Both the position numbers and the translations under genes were made by a program. Positions 45,015-54,223 of a stretch of 64,000 nt of DNA are shown here, in pieces (the first letter of the stretch is position 1; each line of letters begins with the position of its first letter). The DNA comes from Pseudonocardia alni. Its GTDB lineage: Bacteria; Actinomycetota; Actinomycetes; Mycobacteriales; Pseudonocardiaceae. The stretch lies in assembly GCF_002813375.1 (NCBI RefSeq), contig NZ_PHUJ01000003.1, forward strand, positions 62,001 to 126,000. The letters are read 5' to 3'. The notes below the pieces were generated by a model, which was not told the DNA's origin, searched no databases, and saw nothing but the letters and a program-made list of their open reading frames with translations.

Positions 45015-45965
45015 TCAGGGGGTGGCCGCGCCGTCGAACGACACCCCGGCCCGCTGCTGCGACAGGTCCCACACCCGGCGGGCGGCGCCGGCGTCGCGCA
45101 GTGGGCGGTAGAGCTCCTGCTCGGCGGGTGGTCCGCCCACCCGGCCCGGACCCTTCGGCCCGTAGAACACGGCGTGCCCGGCGTCCGGTGCGGTCGCGGC
45201 GAGCAGCGCGGGCAGCCCCGCCGAGTCGGCGGTCCCGACCAGCAGACCGGCCCGGGACAGCGCCCCGATCACCCGTCGCCCGGCGGACCGCCGTTCCCGG
45301 CCGAGATCGGGCCGGGCGTTCAGGAGGTTGGTCGGCGCGACGCCCGGGTGCGACAGGTTCGCGGTGACGCCCCAGCCCGCGGCGCGGCTGCGCCGGTCCA
45401 GCTCCAGGCCGAACAGCCCGAACGCGATCTTCGAGTGCCGGTAGGCGGCCATGCCGTCGTAGGACCGCTCGGAGTCCGGGTCGTCCCACAGGACCGTGCC
45501 GCGGGCCGCGGCGACGCTGATCTGGCAGACCACCCGGGCGCGGCCCTCGCGCAGCAGCGGCAGCAGGTGCGCGACGAGCGCGACGTGGCCGAGGTGGTTG
45601 GTGCCGAACTGCAGCTCGAACCCGTCGGCGGTGGTGCGCCGCTCCGGCGGGGTCATCACGCCGGCGTTGTTGATCAGCAGGTGGACGGGGCGTCCCTCCG
45701 CGCGCAGGGTCTCCCCGAGCGCGGCGACCGAGGACAGCGAGGACAGGTCGAGCTCGCGCAGCGAGACGGCGGCACCGGGGTGCCGGTCGCGGATCCGGTC
45801 GGCGGCGGCGGCGCCCTTCGCGGCGTTGCGGACGGGCAGCACGACCTCGGCACCGGCGGCGGCGAGCCGGTCGGCGATGCCGAGCCCGACGCCGTCGCTG
45901 CCGCCGGTGACGACGGCGCGGCGCCCGGTCAGGTCGGGGAGGGTGAGGTCAGGGGTGCGTGGCAT
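45015..45965 (-). CDS. Short-chain dehydrogenase/reductase
   Basis: A 316-residue SDR. The NAD(P) loop [15 protein letters not shown] is at about residues 19-33, NNAGV at about 101, the catalytic Tyr-Lys pair in [13 protein letters not shown] (about 167-180), and [13 protein letters not shown] downstream. The length and sequence fit the retinol-dehydrogenase/WW-oxidoreductase-like group that acts on small hydrophobic alcohols. It starts at ATG 45965; upstream codons look non-coding. It is followed, after about 100 bases, by the alpha/beta hydrolase on the same strand, and they may be co-transcribed. Cofactor choice is uncertain. Confidence 0.85.
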   Translation of the reverse strand: MPRTPDLTLPDLTGRRAVVTGGSDGVGLGIADRLAAAGAEVVLPVRNAAKGAAAADRIRDRHPGAAVSLRELDLSSLSSVAALGETLRAEGRPVHLLINNAGVMTPPERRTTADGFELQFGTNHLGHVALVAHLLPLLREGRARVVCQISVAAARGTVLWDDPDSERSYDGMAAYRHSKIAFGLFGLELDRRSRAAGWGVTANLSHPGVAPTNLLNARPDLGRERRSAGRRVIGALSRAGLLVGTADSAGLPALLAATAPDAGHAVFYGPKGPGRVGGPPAEQELYRPLRDAGAARRVWDLSQQRAGVSFDGAATP

Positions 45966-46298
45966 GGGGTCCAGCCTGGCCGGGTCGCGGCGCGGTATCC
46001 ACGGATCGTCGATCCGTGGTTGCGGGCGCGGCGCGCGCGGTAGGACCGTCGGGAAGCCGCGGTCGCTGTCGGTGGCCGGGGACCGCGCGACACCGCGCTG
46101 CGGCCCCGACCGTTCGCAGCCGCGAACGTCGGCAGACCTCCTCCGGGGTGCTGCGCGGACCCGCCGTACCCCGTTGTCACCTGCGGCAACACCTGTGGCG
46201 ACAGGAGTCACACGTTAGGTGTGTGATCATGTCCCCCGATCGACGTGATACCGGCAACGTCGGTTGCAGAGGGTCCCTGCCTCGGTAGCGTTCGGACC

Positions 46299-47609
46299 GT
46301 GTCCACTCCGATCAGCCCGCGCAGTCGTCGTCGCGTCCTGCTCCCCGTCGCGAGGACGGCGACGTCGCTGTTCGTCGTCGGCGCGGTCGCCGCGGCCGGG
46401 TGCGTGGGCGCGGTGGGGGCCACGGCGACGCCGGTCGCACACGCCGCCTCCACGTCGGTCCCGGCGGCGGGCCTGTCCGTCGCGGCGACGGTGACCATCG
46501 ACGGCACGCAGTACCCGAACCCGCTGCGCCTGCTCGACGGCACCGGGGTCACCGACGTGGCCCGGTGGGAGGGCACCCGGCGCGCGGAGCTGCTCACGGC
46601 CTTCCGCGAGAACGTCTACGGGCAGCCGTTGCCCAGGCCGACGAAGCAGACCGCCGACGTGCAGACCACCGAGGACGGCGACGTGGTCAGCAAGAAGGTC
46701 ACGATCGGCATCACCGGTCCGGAGGGCACCGGGTCCTTCCCACTGCGGCTGTTCGTGCCGAAGGGCCAGACCCCGCGCGGCACCTTCCTGATGATCGACC
46801 ACCGGGGCTCGGTCTCCGACGACCCGGGGCAGTCCTCGGACTACGCGCCGGTCTCGACGATCACGAAGGCCGGGTACGCCTTCGCCCAGATCGACGCCAA
46901 CGACATCGCCCCGGACGACAGCGGCAGCTACCGCAGCAAGATGATCAACCTGTTCCACCCGTCCGGGAGCGACCTGCCCGACGACGCCGGCCGGGCCGTC
47001 GCCGCCTGGGCCTGGGGCGCGAGCCGGGCGATGGACTATCTCCAGACCGACAAGGACATCGATCCGTCGAAGATCGCGGTCATCGGGCACTCCCGCAGCG
47101 GCAAGGCCGCGCTCTGGGCCGGCGCCCAGGACCCGCGCTTCGCCGCGGTCATCTCCAACAACTCGGGGTCGACCGGTGCGAAGCTCGCCCGCCGCGGCGA
47201 CGGGGGAGTGGGCGCCGAGACGGTGTCGCGGGTCAACAGCTCCTTCCCGTACTGGTTCCCGAAGACCTACCAGGCCTACGGGGACAAGGTCGACGAGCTG
47301 CCCGTCGACCAGCACGAGCTGATGGGGCTGGTCGCGCCGCGCAAGCTGGTGATCGCCAGCGCCAGCGACGACTCCAACGCCGACCCGGAGGGCGAGTTCC
47401 TCGCCTACGAGGCGGCGAGCGAGATCTACGACCTGTACGGCCTCGGCGACAACGGACTGGGCACGACGGGCTGGAAGCCCGCCACCGACACGGCCTTCTC
47501 CGGGCCGGCGATGAGCTACCACCTGCGTTCCGGTGGGCACGGCCTCAAGGCGGCCGACTGGAACATCTACCTGAAGGGCGATCTGTTCACGCAGGCGTCG
47601 CCGCGCTGA
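46299..47609 (+). CDS. Secreted CE15-like glucuronoyl esterase
   Basis: A 436-residue protein. After a twin-Arg-like basic start (PRSRRRVLLP) and a hydrophobic segment with AHAAS, a signal peptide likely ends near residue 55. The mature part has the alpha/beta layout of carbohydrate esterase family 15: FLMIDHRGSVSDDP, the nucleophile motif GHSRSGKAALWAGAQDPRF (Ser about 265), NNSGSTGAKLARR, and the His in SYHLRSGGHGLKAADW (about 413). CE15 enzymes split ester links between lignin and glucuronoxylan. GTG 46299 is preferred to ATG 46245 because the longer leader is not signal-like. It stands alone; a role in plant-material use is inferred from the family. Confidence 0.8.
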   Translation: MSTPISPRSRRRVLLPVARTATSLFVVGAVAAAGCVGAVGATATPVAHAASTSVPAAGLSVAATVTIDGTQYPNPLRLLDGTGVTDVARWEGTRRAELLTAFRENVYGQPLPRPTKQTADVQTTEDGDVVSKKVTIGITGPEGTGSFPLRLFVPKGQTPRGTFLMIDHRGSVSDDPGQSSDYAPVSTITKAGYAFAQIDANDIAPDDSGSYRSKMINLFHPSGSDLPDDAGRAVAAWAWGASRAMDYLQTDKDIDPSKIAVIGHSRSGKAALWAGAQDPRFAAVISNNSGSTGAKLARRGDGGVGAETVSRVNSSFPYWFPKTYQAYGDKVDELPVDQHELMGLVAPRKLVIASASDDSNADPEGEFLAYEAASEIYDLYGLGDNGLGTTGWKPATDTAFSGPAMSYHLRSGGHGLKAADWNIYLKGDLFTQASPR

Positions 47610-48382
47610 CCGCCCATGATTGGTACGCCCGTACGTGAATGACCGTTTCAGGCGATCCTCCTGGAATGCACACGTCGAGCGTTTGACGCCCTGAGGGAGC
47701 GCGCCGTCGTCCCCGGAGGCGGGACGGTCGGGCCGCGATCCCGCGGTTCCGCAGGTGGAGCGCACGCCGGCGGTGTCCGCGCCCCGTTTCCGATGCGATC
47801 TCGGTGCATTCTTCAGAATTACCGGATAACGGGTCCGTGCGCTGTCGGATTCGGTGTCCCGGGGCTCGGTGGTTGTCGTCGCGATACCGACGGACATTCC
47901 GCGGGAAGACAGGCGGGAAATGCGCGCGGACGGTGGTTTCTTGCGCGACGGGTGGTCCCGCGTCGTGGCGATCCGGTTCCACGACGTGGGACGGTGCCCG
48001 ACTCGCCGTCCGGTGTCGGTGCGTTTCCGTGAGGTGCCGTTGCTGCTCACGGGCTCGGACTGACTCGTAGATGTGGTACTCGTCACATACTCGACCGGCT
48101 AATTGCGATGCGCAATGCAATGTTGCGTAGCGGAAGAATGCACCGGAATGCGTCCGACCTGCGCCGATGTGTTTTCCGTGAGGATCGGGCCGGACGGGAC
48201 GTCGCGATCCGCTCACCGACCGTCGCGCGCAATTCCGTGTTGCTCGGCGCAATGGCGGCGGACGCAATGGATTCGTAACCGGAGAACCGCGATGCTGTGG
48301 TTACCGTGCGACCCACCACCGAACCGCACCGGCCGCCTGCACACCACGCGGGGAGCGGCCGTCCCGGACAGACAGGACTCTG
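47610..48382. other. 773-base non-coding region upstream of the Opp operon
   Basis: I see no gene; the open frames here lack protein-like composition. GC is clearly lower than in the flanking genes, especially 47780-47900 and 48060-48280, as in promoter regions. It carries palindromes near 48072-48133 and is the only place for the peptide-transporter promoter. Confidence 0.5.
48072..48116. promoter_or_regulatory. Operator-like palindromes ahead of the Opp operon
   Basis: ATTGCG-atg-CGCAAT (48102-48116) is a perfect 6-base-arm palindrome and is followed by GCAATGCAATGTTGC, an overlapping imperfect one. ATGTG-gtactcgt-CACAT lies just upstream (48071-48088). They sit about 270 bases before the start of the substrate-binding gene and may bind a nutrient regulator. 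Confidence 0.4.
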
Positions 48383-49993
48383 ATGCGATCACCTCGAGTC
48401 GCGGCGCTGCTCGCGCTCTCCCTGACCTCCGCGCTGGTGCTCAGCGCCTGTGGCGGCGGGGGAGGCGGCACCACGGGCGACGCCCAGGGCGCCCCCACGA
48501 TCTCGGTCTACGGCACCGAGCCGGAGAACGCCCTGCTGCCGGGCAACACCCGTGAGGTCGGCGGCAGCAAGATCCTGGATGCGCTGTGGTCCGGCCTGGT
48601 CGACTACAACCAGCAGGGCGAGCCGGAGAACAAGGTCGCCGAGTCCATCGAGTCCCCCGACTCGCAGAACTGGACGATCCGCCTGAAGGAGGGCTGGACC
48701 TTCCACGACGGCACGCCCGTCACAGCGACGAGCTTCGTCGACGCGTGGAACTACGTGGCCCTGAAGACCAACGCGCAGTCCAGCTCGGAGTTCTTCTCCA
48801 ACATCGCCGGGTTCGACCAGGTCAACCCGGACGAGGGTGAGCCCACGGCGCAGGCGATGTCGGGTCTGCAGGTCGTCGACGACCGTACCTTCACCGTCGC
48901 GCTGACCGCGCCGTCGCCGATCTTCGTGAACACCCTCGGCGACGTGGCGTTCTACCCGATGCCCGAGTCGTTCTTCGCCGACCCGGCCGCGTTCGAGGCG
49001 AACCCCGTCGGCAACGGCCCGTTCCGCTTCGAGGCCCGCGTCCCCGATCAGAACGTGACCGTGACCCGCTACGAGCAGTGGGGCGGCGAGCAGCCGGTCT
49101 CCGTCGGCGGCGTCGAGTTCCGCTTCTACGCCGACAGCGAGGCCGCCTATCAGGACGTCGTCAGCGGCAACCTGGACTTCCTCGAGTCGATCCCGGGCTC
49201 GTTCCTGATCGACAACCTGTACCAGCAGGACCTGGCCGACCGGAACGGCAACCAGCCCTACGCCGGCATCAACACGATGACCTTCCCGATCTACGACCAG
49301 CGCTACGCCGACCCGCAGCTGCGGCAGGCGATCTCCATGGCCGTCGACCGGCAGGCGATCATCGACAACGTCTACAACGGACTCGTCCAGCCGGCCACCG
49401 GGTTCATCCCGGAGGGCGTGCCCGGCAAGGTCGACGACCAGTGCGGCGAGCTGTGCACCTTCTCCCCGGAGCGGGCCAAGCAGCAGTTCGACGCCTCCGG
49501 CTTCACCGGCCCGATCGAGCTGATCTCGAACGTCGACTCGGCGATCAACCGCGAGTGGATGCAGGCCGCCTGCGTCAGCATCAGCAACACCCTCGGCGTG
49601 CCCTGCAACTTCGTCCCGGTCCCGACCTTCTCGGAGTTCCTGGACCAGCGCCGGGCCGAGAACCTGACCGGGATCTTCCGCTCCGGCTGGGTCGCCTCGA
49701 CCCCGACGATGGAGTACGTGCTGCGCCCGCAGTACACGACGGGAGCGGCGAACAACAACAGCGGCTACACCAACCCGCGCTTCGACGCCCTGGTGAACCA
49801 GGGTTCGACCGCGGCCACCGCCGAGGAGGCCTACGCGCTGTGGGCCGAGGCCGAGCGCGTCCTCATCCAGGACATGCCCGCCGTCGCGATCAACGACCAG
49901 TCCGCGCAGTTCGGCTGGTCGCCGCGTCTGCAGAACGTCGAGCTGACCTACGGTCGTGAGCTGGACCTGGAGAGCGTGACCGTCCAGGAGTGA
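48383..49993 (+). CDS. Peptide ABC transporter substrate-binding lipoprotein (OppA/DppA-like)
   Basis: A 536-residue family 5 extracellular solute-binding protein. The lipoprotein signal has basic MRSPR, a hydrophobic stretch and lipobox LSAC with Cys23, then a Gly-rich tether. Family landmarks include ISVYGTEPENALLPGNT, WTIRLKEGWTFHDGTPVTA (about 95), NPVGNGPFRFEAR, LRQAISMAVDRQAIIDNVYN and the C-terminal YALWAEAERVLIQDMPAVAI. It binds oligopeptides outside the membrane and hands them to the permeases encoded downstream. First gene of a five-gene operon; a strong hairpin follows it and could raise its mRNA level over that of the other genes. Confidence 0.92.
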   Translation: MRSPRVAALLALSLTSALVLSACGGGGGGTTGDAQGAPTISVYGTEPENALLPGNTREVGGSKILDALWSGLVDYNQQGEPENKVAESIESPDSQNWTIRLKEGWTFHDGTPVTATSFVDAWNYVALKTNAQSSSEFFSNIAGFDQVNPDEGEPTAQAMSGLQVVDDRTFTVALTAPSPIFVNTLGDVAFYPMPESFFADPAAFEANPVGNGPFRFEARVPDQNVTVTRYEQWGGEQPVSVGGVEFRFYADSEAAYQDVVSGNLDFLESIPGSFLIDNLYQQDLADRNGNQPYAGINTMTFPIYDQRYADPQLRQAISMAVDRQAIIDNVYNGLVQPATGFIPEGVPGKVDDQCGELCTFSPERAKQQFDASGFTGPIELISNVDSAINREWMQAACVSISNTLGVPCNFVPVPTFSEFLDQRRAENLTGIFRSGWVASTPTMEYVLRPQYTTGAANNNSGYTNPRFDALVNQGSTAATAEEAYALWAEAERVLIQDMPAVAINDQSAQFGWSPRLQNVELTYGRELDLESVTVQE

Positions 49994-50009
49994 CGCCGTC
50001 CCACCACCA

Positions 50010-50042
50010 CACCGGCGGCCGGGCGACCCCCGGCCGCCGGTG
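50010..50042 (+). terminator. 14-bp GC hairpin after the binding-protein gene
   Basis: CACCGGCGGCCGGG (50010-50023) and CCCGGCCGCCGGTG (50029-50042) are exact reverse complements around a 5-base loop. No T-run follows, so it is more likely an mRNA-stabilising or attenuating element within the operon than a full terminator. Confidence 0.6.
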
Positions 50043-50088
50043 CACGTGCCCGGCGCGAACCGCCGGACCCCGAACCCGGAGGTGACCC

Positions 50089-51015
50089 GTGGGGCGCTAT
50101 GTCCTGCGACGACTCCTGCAACTCGTGCCGGTGTTCCTCGGCACCACGTTCCTCATCTACTTCATGGTCTGGGCGCTGCCCGGCGACCCGCTCGCCGGCA
50201 AGTGCGGTGACCAGGCCTGCCCGCCCGCGTTCATCGAGCGCATGCGCGAGGAGTACGGGCTCGACCAGTCGATCTTCGTCCAGTACGTCACGTACCTGGG
50301 TAACCTGCTGCAGGGCGACTTCGGCGAGAACTTCCGCGGCCAGGAGGTCGCGACGCTGATCGCGAACGCCTACCCGGTCACGATCAAGCTCGCGGTCGTC
50401 GCGCTGGTCATCCAGGCGATCATCGGCCTGACCGCGGGCGTGCTCACCGGGCTGCGGCCCGGCGGGTTCCTCGACAACGTCGTGCTCACCGCGACGCTGT
50501 TCCTGGTCGCCGTGCCGGTCTTCGTGACCGGCTACGTGCTGCAGTCGGTCCTCGGGCTGCGGCTGGGCCTGATCCCGCCGACCGTCCCGGCGGACCCGGG
50601 GTTCCTGGACCTCGTCGTGCCCGGCTACGTGCTCGGCAGCCTGTCGCTGGCCTACGTGGCCCGGCTGACCCGGACGTCGATCGCGGAGAACCTGCGGGCC
50701 GACTACGTCCGTACGGCGACCGCGAAGGGCCTGACCCGGCGACGTGTCGTCGGGGTCCACCTGACCCGCAACTCGGCGATCCCGGTGATCACCTTCCTCG
50801 GCGCGGACTTCGGCACGCTCATGGGCGGAGCGATCGTCACCGAGGGCATCTTCAACATCCGCGGGATCGGTGGGCTCATCTTCGGCTCCATCCAACGGCT
50901 CGACGGGGTGGTCGTCACCGGCGTCGTCGTCCTGCTGGTGATCGTCTACCTGCTCGCGAACCTCGTCGTGGACGTCACCTACGCGCTGCTCGACCCGAGG
51001 ATCCGCCTTGACTGA
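50089..51015 (+). CDS. Peptide ABC transporter permease (OppB/DppB-like)
   Basis: A 308-residue membrane protein with about six spans, beginning RYVLRRLLQLVPVFLGTTFL as usual for this family. The periplasmic loop has GLDQSIFVQYVTYLGNLLQG and the cytoplasmic EAA-type motif is DYVRTATAKGLTRRRVVGVH (about 204-223). GTG 50089 has GGAGG in front. It pairs with the next permease to form the membrane channel. Its 3' end overlaps the next gene's start by 8 bases. Confidence 0.92.
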   Translation: MGRYVLRRLLQLVPVFLGTTFLIYFMVWALPGDPLAGKCGDQACPPAFIERMREEYGLDQSIFVQYVTYLGNLLQGDFGENFRGQEVATLIANAYPVTIKLAVVALVIQAIIGLTAGVLTGLRPGGFLDNVVLTATLFLVAVPVFVTGYVLQSVLGLRLGLIPPTVPADPGFLDLVVPGYVLGSLSLAYVARLTRTSIAENLRADYVRTATAKGLTRRRVVGVHLTRNSAIPVITFLGADFGTLMGGAIVTEGIFNIRGIGGLIFGSIQRLDGVVVTGVVVLLVIVYLLANLVVDVTYALLDPRIRLD

Positions 51016-51946
51016 CCCCACCACTGCCACCACCGACTCGCCCGTCGCCGCCGCCGGTCGCGCCGAGGTGACGGCCCCTACCCGCAGCCTCAGCGGGGAC
51101 GCCTGGCACGACCTGCGCCGTCGCCCGCTGTTTCTCGTCGCGGCGGGCCTCATCACGTTCCTGCTGGTCATGGCCGCGTTCCCGCAGCTGTTCACCTCGG
51201 TCGACCCCACCCTCGGGGACCTGTCCCGGGCCCGCGAGGACCCGTCGGCCCAGGCCTGGTTCGGCTACGACCACCTCGGCCGCGACGTCTACGCGCGCAC
51301 CGTCTACGGCACCCGCGTCTCGATCGTCGTCGGGGTGCTGGCGACGACGGCGGTCGTGGGAGTCGGCGCCGTCATGGGCCTGGTCGCCGGGTTCGCCGGC
51401 GGCTGGGTCGACTCGCTGCTCGCCCGCGTCGCCGACGTCTTCTTCGGCGTGCCGTTCATCCTCGGCGCGATCGTCGTGCTCTCCACCTTCCGGGCGTCGG
51501 TCGGGCAGAGCGTGATCGGCATCAGCGGCCTGGTGATCGGCACGATCGGGCTGCTGTCCTGGCCGATCGTCATGCGGATCATGCGGTCCGCCGCGATCGC
51601 CGCCCGCAGCCAGGACTACGTCAAGGCCGCCCGCGCGCTCGGTGCGAGCCCGTGGCGGATCATCCGGCGGCACATGCTGCCCAACACCATCGCCCCGGTG
51701 ATGGTGTACGCGACGATCGCGCTCGGTGCGTTCATCGGGGCCGAGGCCACGTTGTCGTTCCTCGGCGTCGGCCTGCGCGACCCCGTCGTCTCGTGGGGCG
51801 TGATGATCAGCGAGGCGCAGAGCTATCTGCGGACCTCGCCGCACCTGCTCCTGTTCCCCGGCGCGTTCCTCGTCGTCACCGTGCTGGCCTTCGTGCTGCT
51901 CGGCGACGCGGTGCGCGACGCGTTCGACCCGAAGGGCCGGTCATGA
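51008..51946 (+). CDS. Peptide ABC transporter permease (OppC/DppC-like)
   Basis: A 312-residue membrane protein with a polar N-terminus, a first span at about 40-60, the FGYDHLGRDVYARTVYGTRV element that marks OppC-type permeases (about 81-100), several further spans and the EAA loop DYVKAARALGASPWRIIRRH (about 203-222). The start is a TTG at 51008 overlapping the previous stop. Partner of the OppB-like permease; its stop overlaps the ATPase start (ATGA). Confidence 0.92.
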   Translation: MTDPTTATTDSPVAAAGRAEVTAPTRSLSGDAWHDLRRRPLFLVAAGLITFLLVMAAFPQLFTSVDPTLGDLSRAREDPSAQAWFGYDHLGRDVYARTVYGTRVSIVVGVLATTAVVGVGAVMGLVAGFAGGWVDSLLARVADVFFGVPFILGAIVVLSTFRASVGQSVIGISGLVIGTIGLLSWPIVMRIMRSAAIAARSQDYVKAARALGASPWRIIRRHMLPNTIAPVMVYATIALGAFIGAEATLSFLGVGLRDPVVSWGVMISEAQSYLRTSPHLLLFPGAFLVVTVLAFVLLGDAVRDAFDPKGRS

Positions 51947-52917
51947 CCCCGCTGCTCGAGGTGGAGGACCTGCACGTCGAGTTCGGCACCCGCGACGGCG
52001 TCGCCCGGGTGCTGAACGGCGTCGGCTACCAGGTGCACGCGGGGGAGACCCTCGCCGTCCTGGGGGAATCGGGGTCGGGGAAGTCGGTCACCGCGAACAC
52101 GGTGATGGGCATCCTGCCTACCCCGCCCGCGACCGTCACCGCGGGCTCGGTCCGCTACCGCGGCGAGGAGCTGCTCACCGCGACCGAGGAACGGCGCCGT
52201 GAGCTGCGCGGCGAGAACGTCGCGATGATCTTCCAGGACGCGCTGTCGGCGTTGAACCCGGTGTTCACCGTCGGGTTCCAGATCGGGGAGCAGCTGCGGA
52301 CGCGGCGTGGGATGAGCAAGCGCGACGCGCGGGCCCGCGCCGTCGAGCTGCTCGACCTCGTCGGGATCCCCGGGGCGGCGCAGCGGGTCACGAACTTCCC
52401 GCACGAGTTCTCCGGCGGGATGCGCCAGCGCGTCATGATCGCGATGTCGCTGGCGCTGGACCCGGACGTGCTCATCGCCGACGAGCCGACGACCGCGCTC
52501 GACGTCACCGTGCAGGCCCAGATCATGGACCTGCTCGCCGAGATCCAGCGCGAACGGGAGATGGGACTGGTCCTCATCACCCACGACCTCGGCGTCGTCG
52601 CGGAGGTCGCCGACCGGATCGCGGTGATGTACGCGGGCCGCATCGTCGAGCAGGGCGACGTGCACCAGCTCTTCGCGAACCCGGCCCACCCGTACACCGA
52701 GGCGCTGCTCGCGTCGATCCCGCGGCTCGACAGCAAGGGCACCGAGCTGCGCGCGATCACCGGGCTCCCGCCGACGCTCACCGCCATCCCCGACGGCTGC
52801 CCGTTCCACCCGCGCTGCCCGCGCGCGGTGGAGCGCTGCCTCGGCACCGACCCGCCGCTGATCCCGCTGCCCGGAGCGCGGGCGTCGGCGTGCCTGTTCG
52901 CGGAGGACCTCGTATGA
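51943..52917 (+). CDS. Peptide ABC transporter ATPase (OppD/DppD-like)
   Basis: A 324-residue ATPase: Walker [16 protein letters not shown] (about 40), Q-loop [11 protein letters not shown], signature [17 protein letters not shown] (about 157), Walker [14 protein letters not shown] (about 180) and the H-loop [13 protein letters not shown]. The C-terminal Cys-rich oligopeptide extension ([14 protein letters not shown]) is typical of OppD. It couples ATP hydrolysis to uptake together with the next gene's product. ATGA overlaps lie at both ends. Confidence 0.92.
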   Translation: MTPLLEVEDLHVEFGTRDGVARVLNGVGYQVHAGETLAVLGESGSGKSVTANTVMGILPTPPATVTAGSVRYRGEELLTATEERRRELRGENVAMIFQDALSALNPVFTVGFQIGEQLRTRRGMSKRDARARAVELLDLVGIPGAAQRVTNFPHEFSGGMRQRVMIAMSLALDPDVLIADEPTTALDVTVQAQIMDLLAEIQREREMGLVLITHDLGVVAEVADRIAVMYAGRIVEQGDVHQLFANPAHPYTEALLASIPRLDSKGTELRAITGLPPTLTAIPDGCPFHPRCPRAVERCLGTDPPLIPLPGARASACLFAEDLV

Positions 52918-53918
52918 GCGAGCCCGTTCTCGAGGTCGACGACCTCGTCAAGCACTTCCCGGTGAAGGTCGGCGCGGTCGTCAAGCGCACCGTCGGCCAC
53001 GTGCGCGCCGTCGACGGCGTCTCGTTCGCGCTGAACAAGGGCGAGACGCTGGGCATCGTCGGCGAGTCCGGCTGCGGGAAGTCGACCCTGGCCCAGGTGC
53101 TGATGCGGCTGGAGCCGCCGACGTCGGGCTCGGTGCGCTTCCACGGCGAGGACATCTTCGCCCGTCGAGGAGCGGAGCTGCGGGCGCTGCGCCGGCAGAT
53201 GCAGATCGTGCTGCAGGACCCGTACACCTCGCTGAACCCGAGGATGACGGTCGCCGACATCGTCGGGGAGCCGTTCGAGATCCACCCCGAGGTCGCGCCG
53301 AAGGGGGAGCGACGGGCGAAGGTGCAGGAGCTGCTCGACGTCGTCGGGCTCAACCCCGACTTCGTCAACCGCTACCCGCACCAGTTCTCCGGCGGGCAGC
53401 GGCAGCGTATCGGGATCGCCCGCGCGCTCGCGCTGCGCCCGGAGATCATCGTGTGCGACGAGCCGGTGTCCGCGCTCGACGTGTCCATCCAGGCGCAGGT
53501 GATGAACCTGCTCGGGAACCTGCAGCGCGAGTTCGGGTTGTCCTACATCTTCATCGCCCACGACCTGTCCGTCGTGCGGCACCTGTCGGACCGGGTCGGC
53601 GTGATGTACCTGGGCAAGATGGTGGAGCTCGGGACCGAGCAGGAGATCTACACCCGGGCGTCGCACCCGTACACCCAGGCGCTGCTCTCCGCGGTGCCGG
53701 TGCCCGACCCGTCGGTCCGGGAGGGACGCACGCGGATCCGGCTCACCGGTGACGTCCCGAGCCCGGTGGACCCGCCGAGCGGCTGCCGGTTCCGGACGCG
53801 CTGCTGGAAGGCCACCGACATCTGCGCGACCGAGGAGCCGCCCCTGGTGACGCGGCCGGGTGGGCACCATCCGAGCGCGTGCCACCACGCCAGCGAGGAG
53901 TACCTGCTGCCGACCTGA
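52914..53918 (+). CDS. Peptide ABC transporter ATPase (OppF/DppF-like)
   Basis: A 334-residue ATPase: Walker [21 protein letters not shown] (about 50), [13 protein letters not shown], signature [20 protein letters not shown], Walker [18 protein letters not shown]-loop [14 protein letters not shown], and the C-terminal Cys element [14 protein letters not shown]. Second ATPase of the transporter and last gene of the operon. ATG 52914 overlaps the previous stop and is preferred over an upstream frame start at 52890. A GC-rich inverted repeat follows. Confidence 0.92.
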   Translation: MSEPVLEVDDLVKHFPVKVGAVVKRTVGHVRAVDGVSFALNKGETLGIVGESGCGKSTLAQVLMRLEPPTSGSVRFHGEDIFARRGAELRALRRQMQIVLQDPYTSLNPRMTVADIVGEPFEIHPEVAPKGERRAKVQELLDVVGLNPDFVNRYPHQFSGGQRQRIGIARALALRPEIIVCDEPVSALDVSIQAQVMNLLGNLQREFGLSYIFIAHDLSVVRHLSDRVGVMYLGKMVELGTEQEIYTRASHPYTQALLSAVPVPDPSVREGRTRIRLTGDVPSPVDPPSGCRFRTRCWKATDICATEEPPLVTRPGGHHPSACHHASEEYLLPT

Positions 53919-53928
53919 GACGCCGGAC

Positions 53929-53977
53929 GGAGCGGCACTCGGCCCGGCGGACGGCCCGAGGTCCGCCCGGCCGCTCC
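53929..53977. terminator. Hairpin between convergent transporter and zinc-ribbon genes
   Basis: GGAGCGGC (53929-53936) pairs with GCCGCTCC (53970-53977), and the inner CGGCGGAC pairs partly with GTCCGCC. It lies exactly between two converging genes and probably ends both transcripts, without a clear T-run. Confidence 0.5.
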
Positions 53978-54214
53978 TCAGACCCGCGCGCCGTACCGGC
54001 GGGCGTCGTCGCGGGACAGGGTCCGCCCCGCCCCGCACACGGGACACCGCATCTCGTAGCGGCTGCGCAGCGGCAGCACCGGCACGAAGAACAGCGTGAA
54101 CCGGGTCCTGCGGTGCACCGCGGGCTGCGGACCTGCGTGACCGCAGGTCCCGCAGCCCAGCGCGACCAGGCCCAGCGGGCGCTCCTTGCGGGACAGCCCG
54201 AAGATGACCAGCAC
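53978..54214 (-). CDS. Small zinc-ribbon protein
   Basis: A 78-residue protein with two CxxC knuckles, CGTCGH (about 21-26) and CPVCGAG (about 57-63), around a hydrophobic TLFFVPVLPL segment. This is the pattern of zinc-ribbon family proteins of unknown function common in actinobacteria. It lies 9 bases downstream of the thioredoxin-reductase-like gene and is probably co-transcribed. Confidence 0.75.
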   Translation of the reverse strand: MLVIFGLSRKERPLGLVALGCGTCGHAGPQPAVHRRTRFTLFFVPVLPLRSRYEMRCPVCGAGRTLSRDDARRYGARV

Positions 54215-54223
54215 ACCCCCAGG

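Noticed and set aside
43993-45489. A 498-codon version of the alpha/beta hydrolase
   Set aside because: The N-terminal 190 codons are antisense to the dehydrogenase gene; GTG 44916 with GGAGG is the sensible start.
46227-48086. A 619-codon minus-strand frame across the CE15 gene and the intergenic region
   Set aside because: Composition is a shadow pattern and it runs through a low-GC promoter-like region without protein features.
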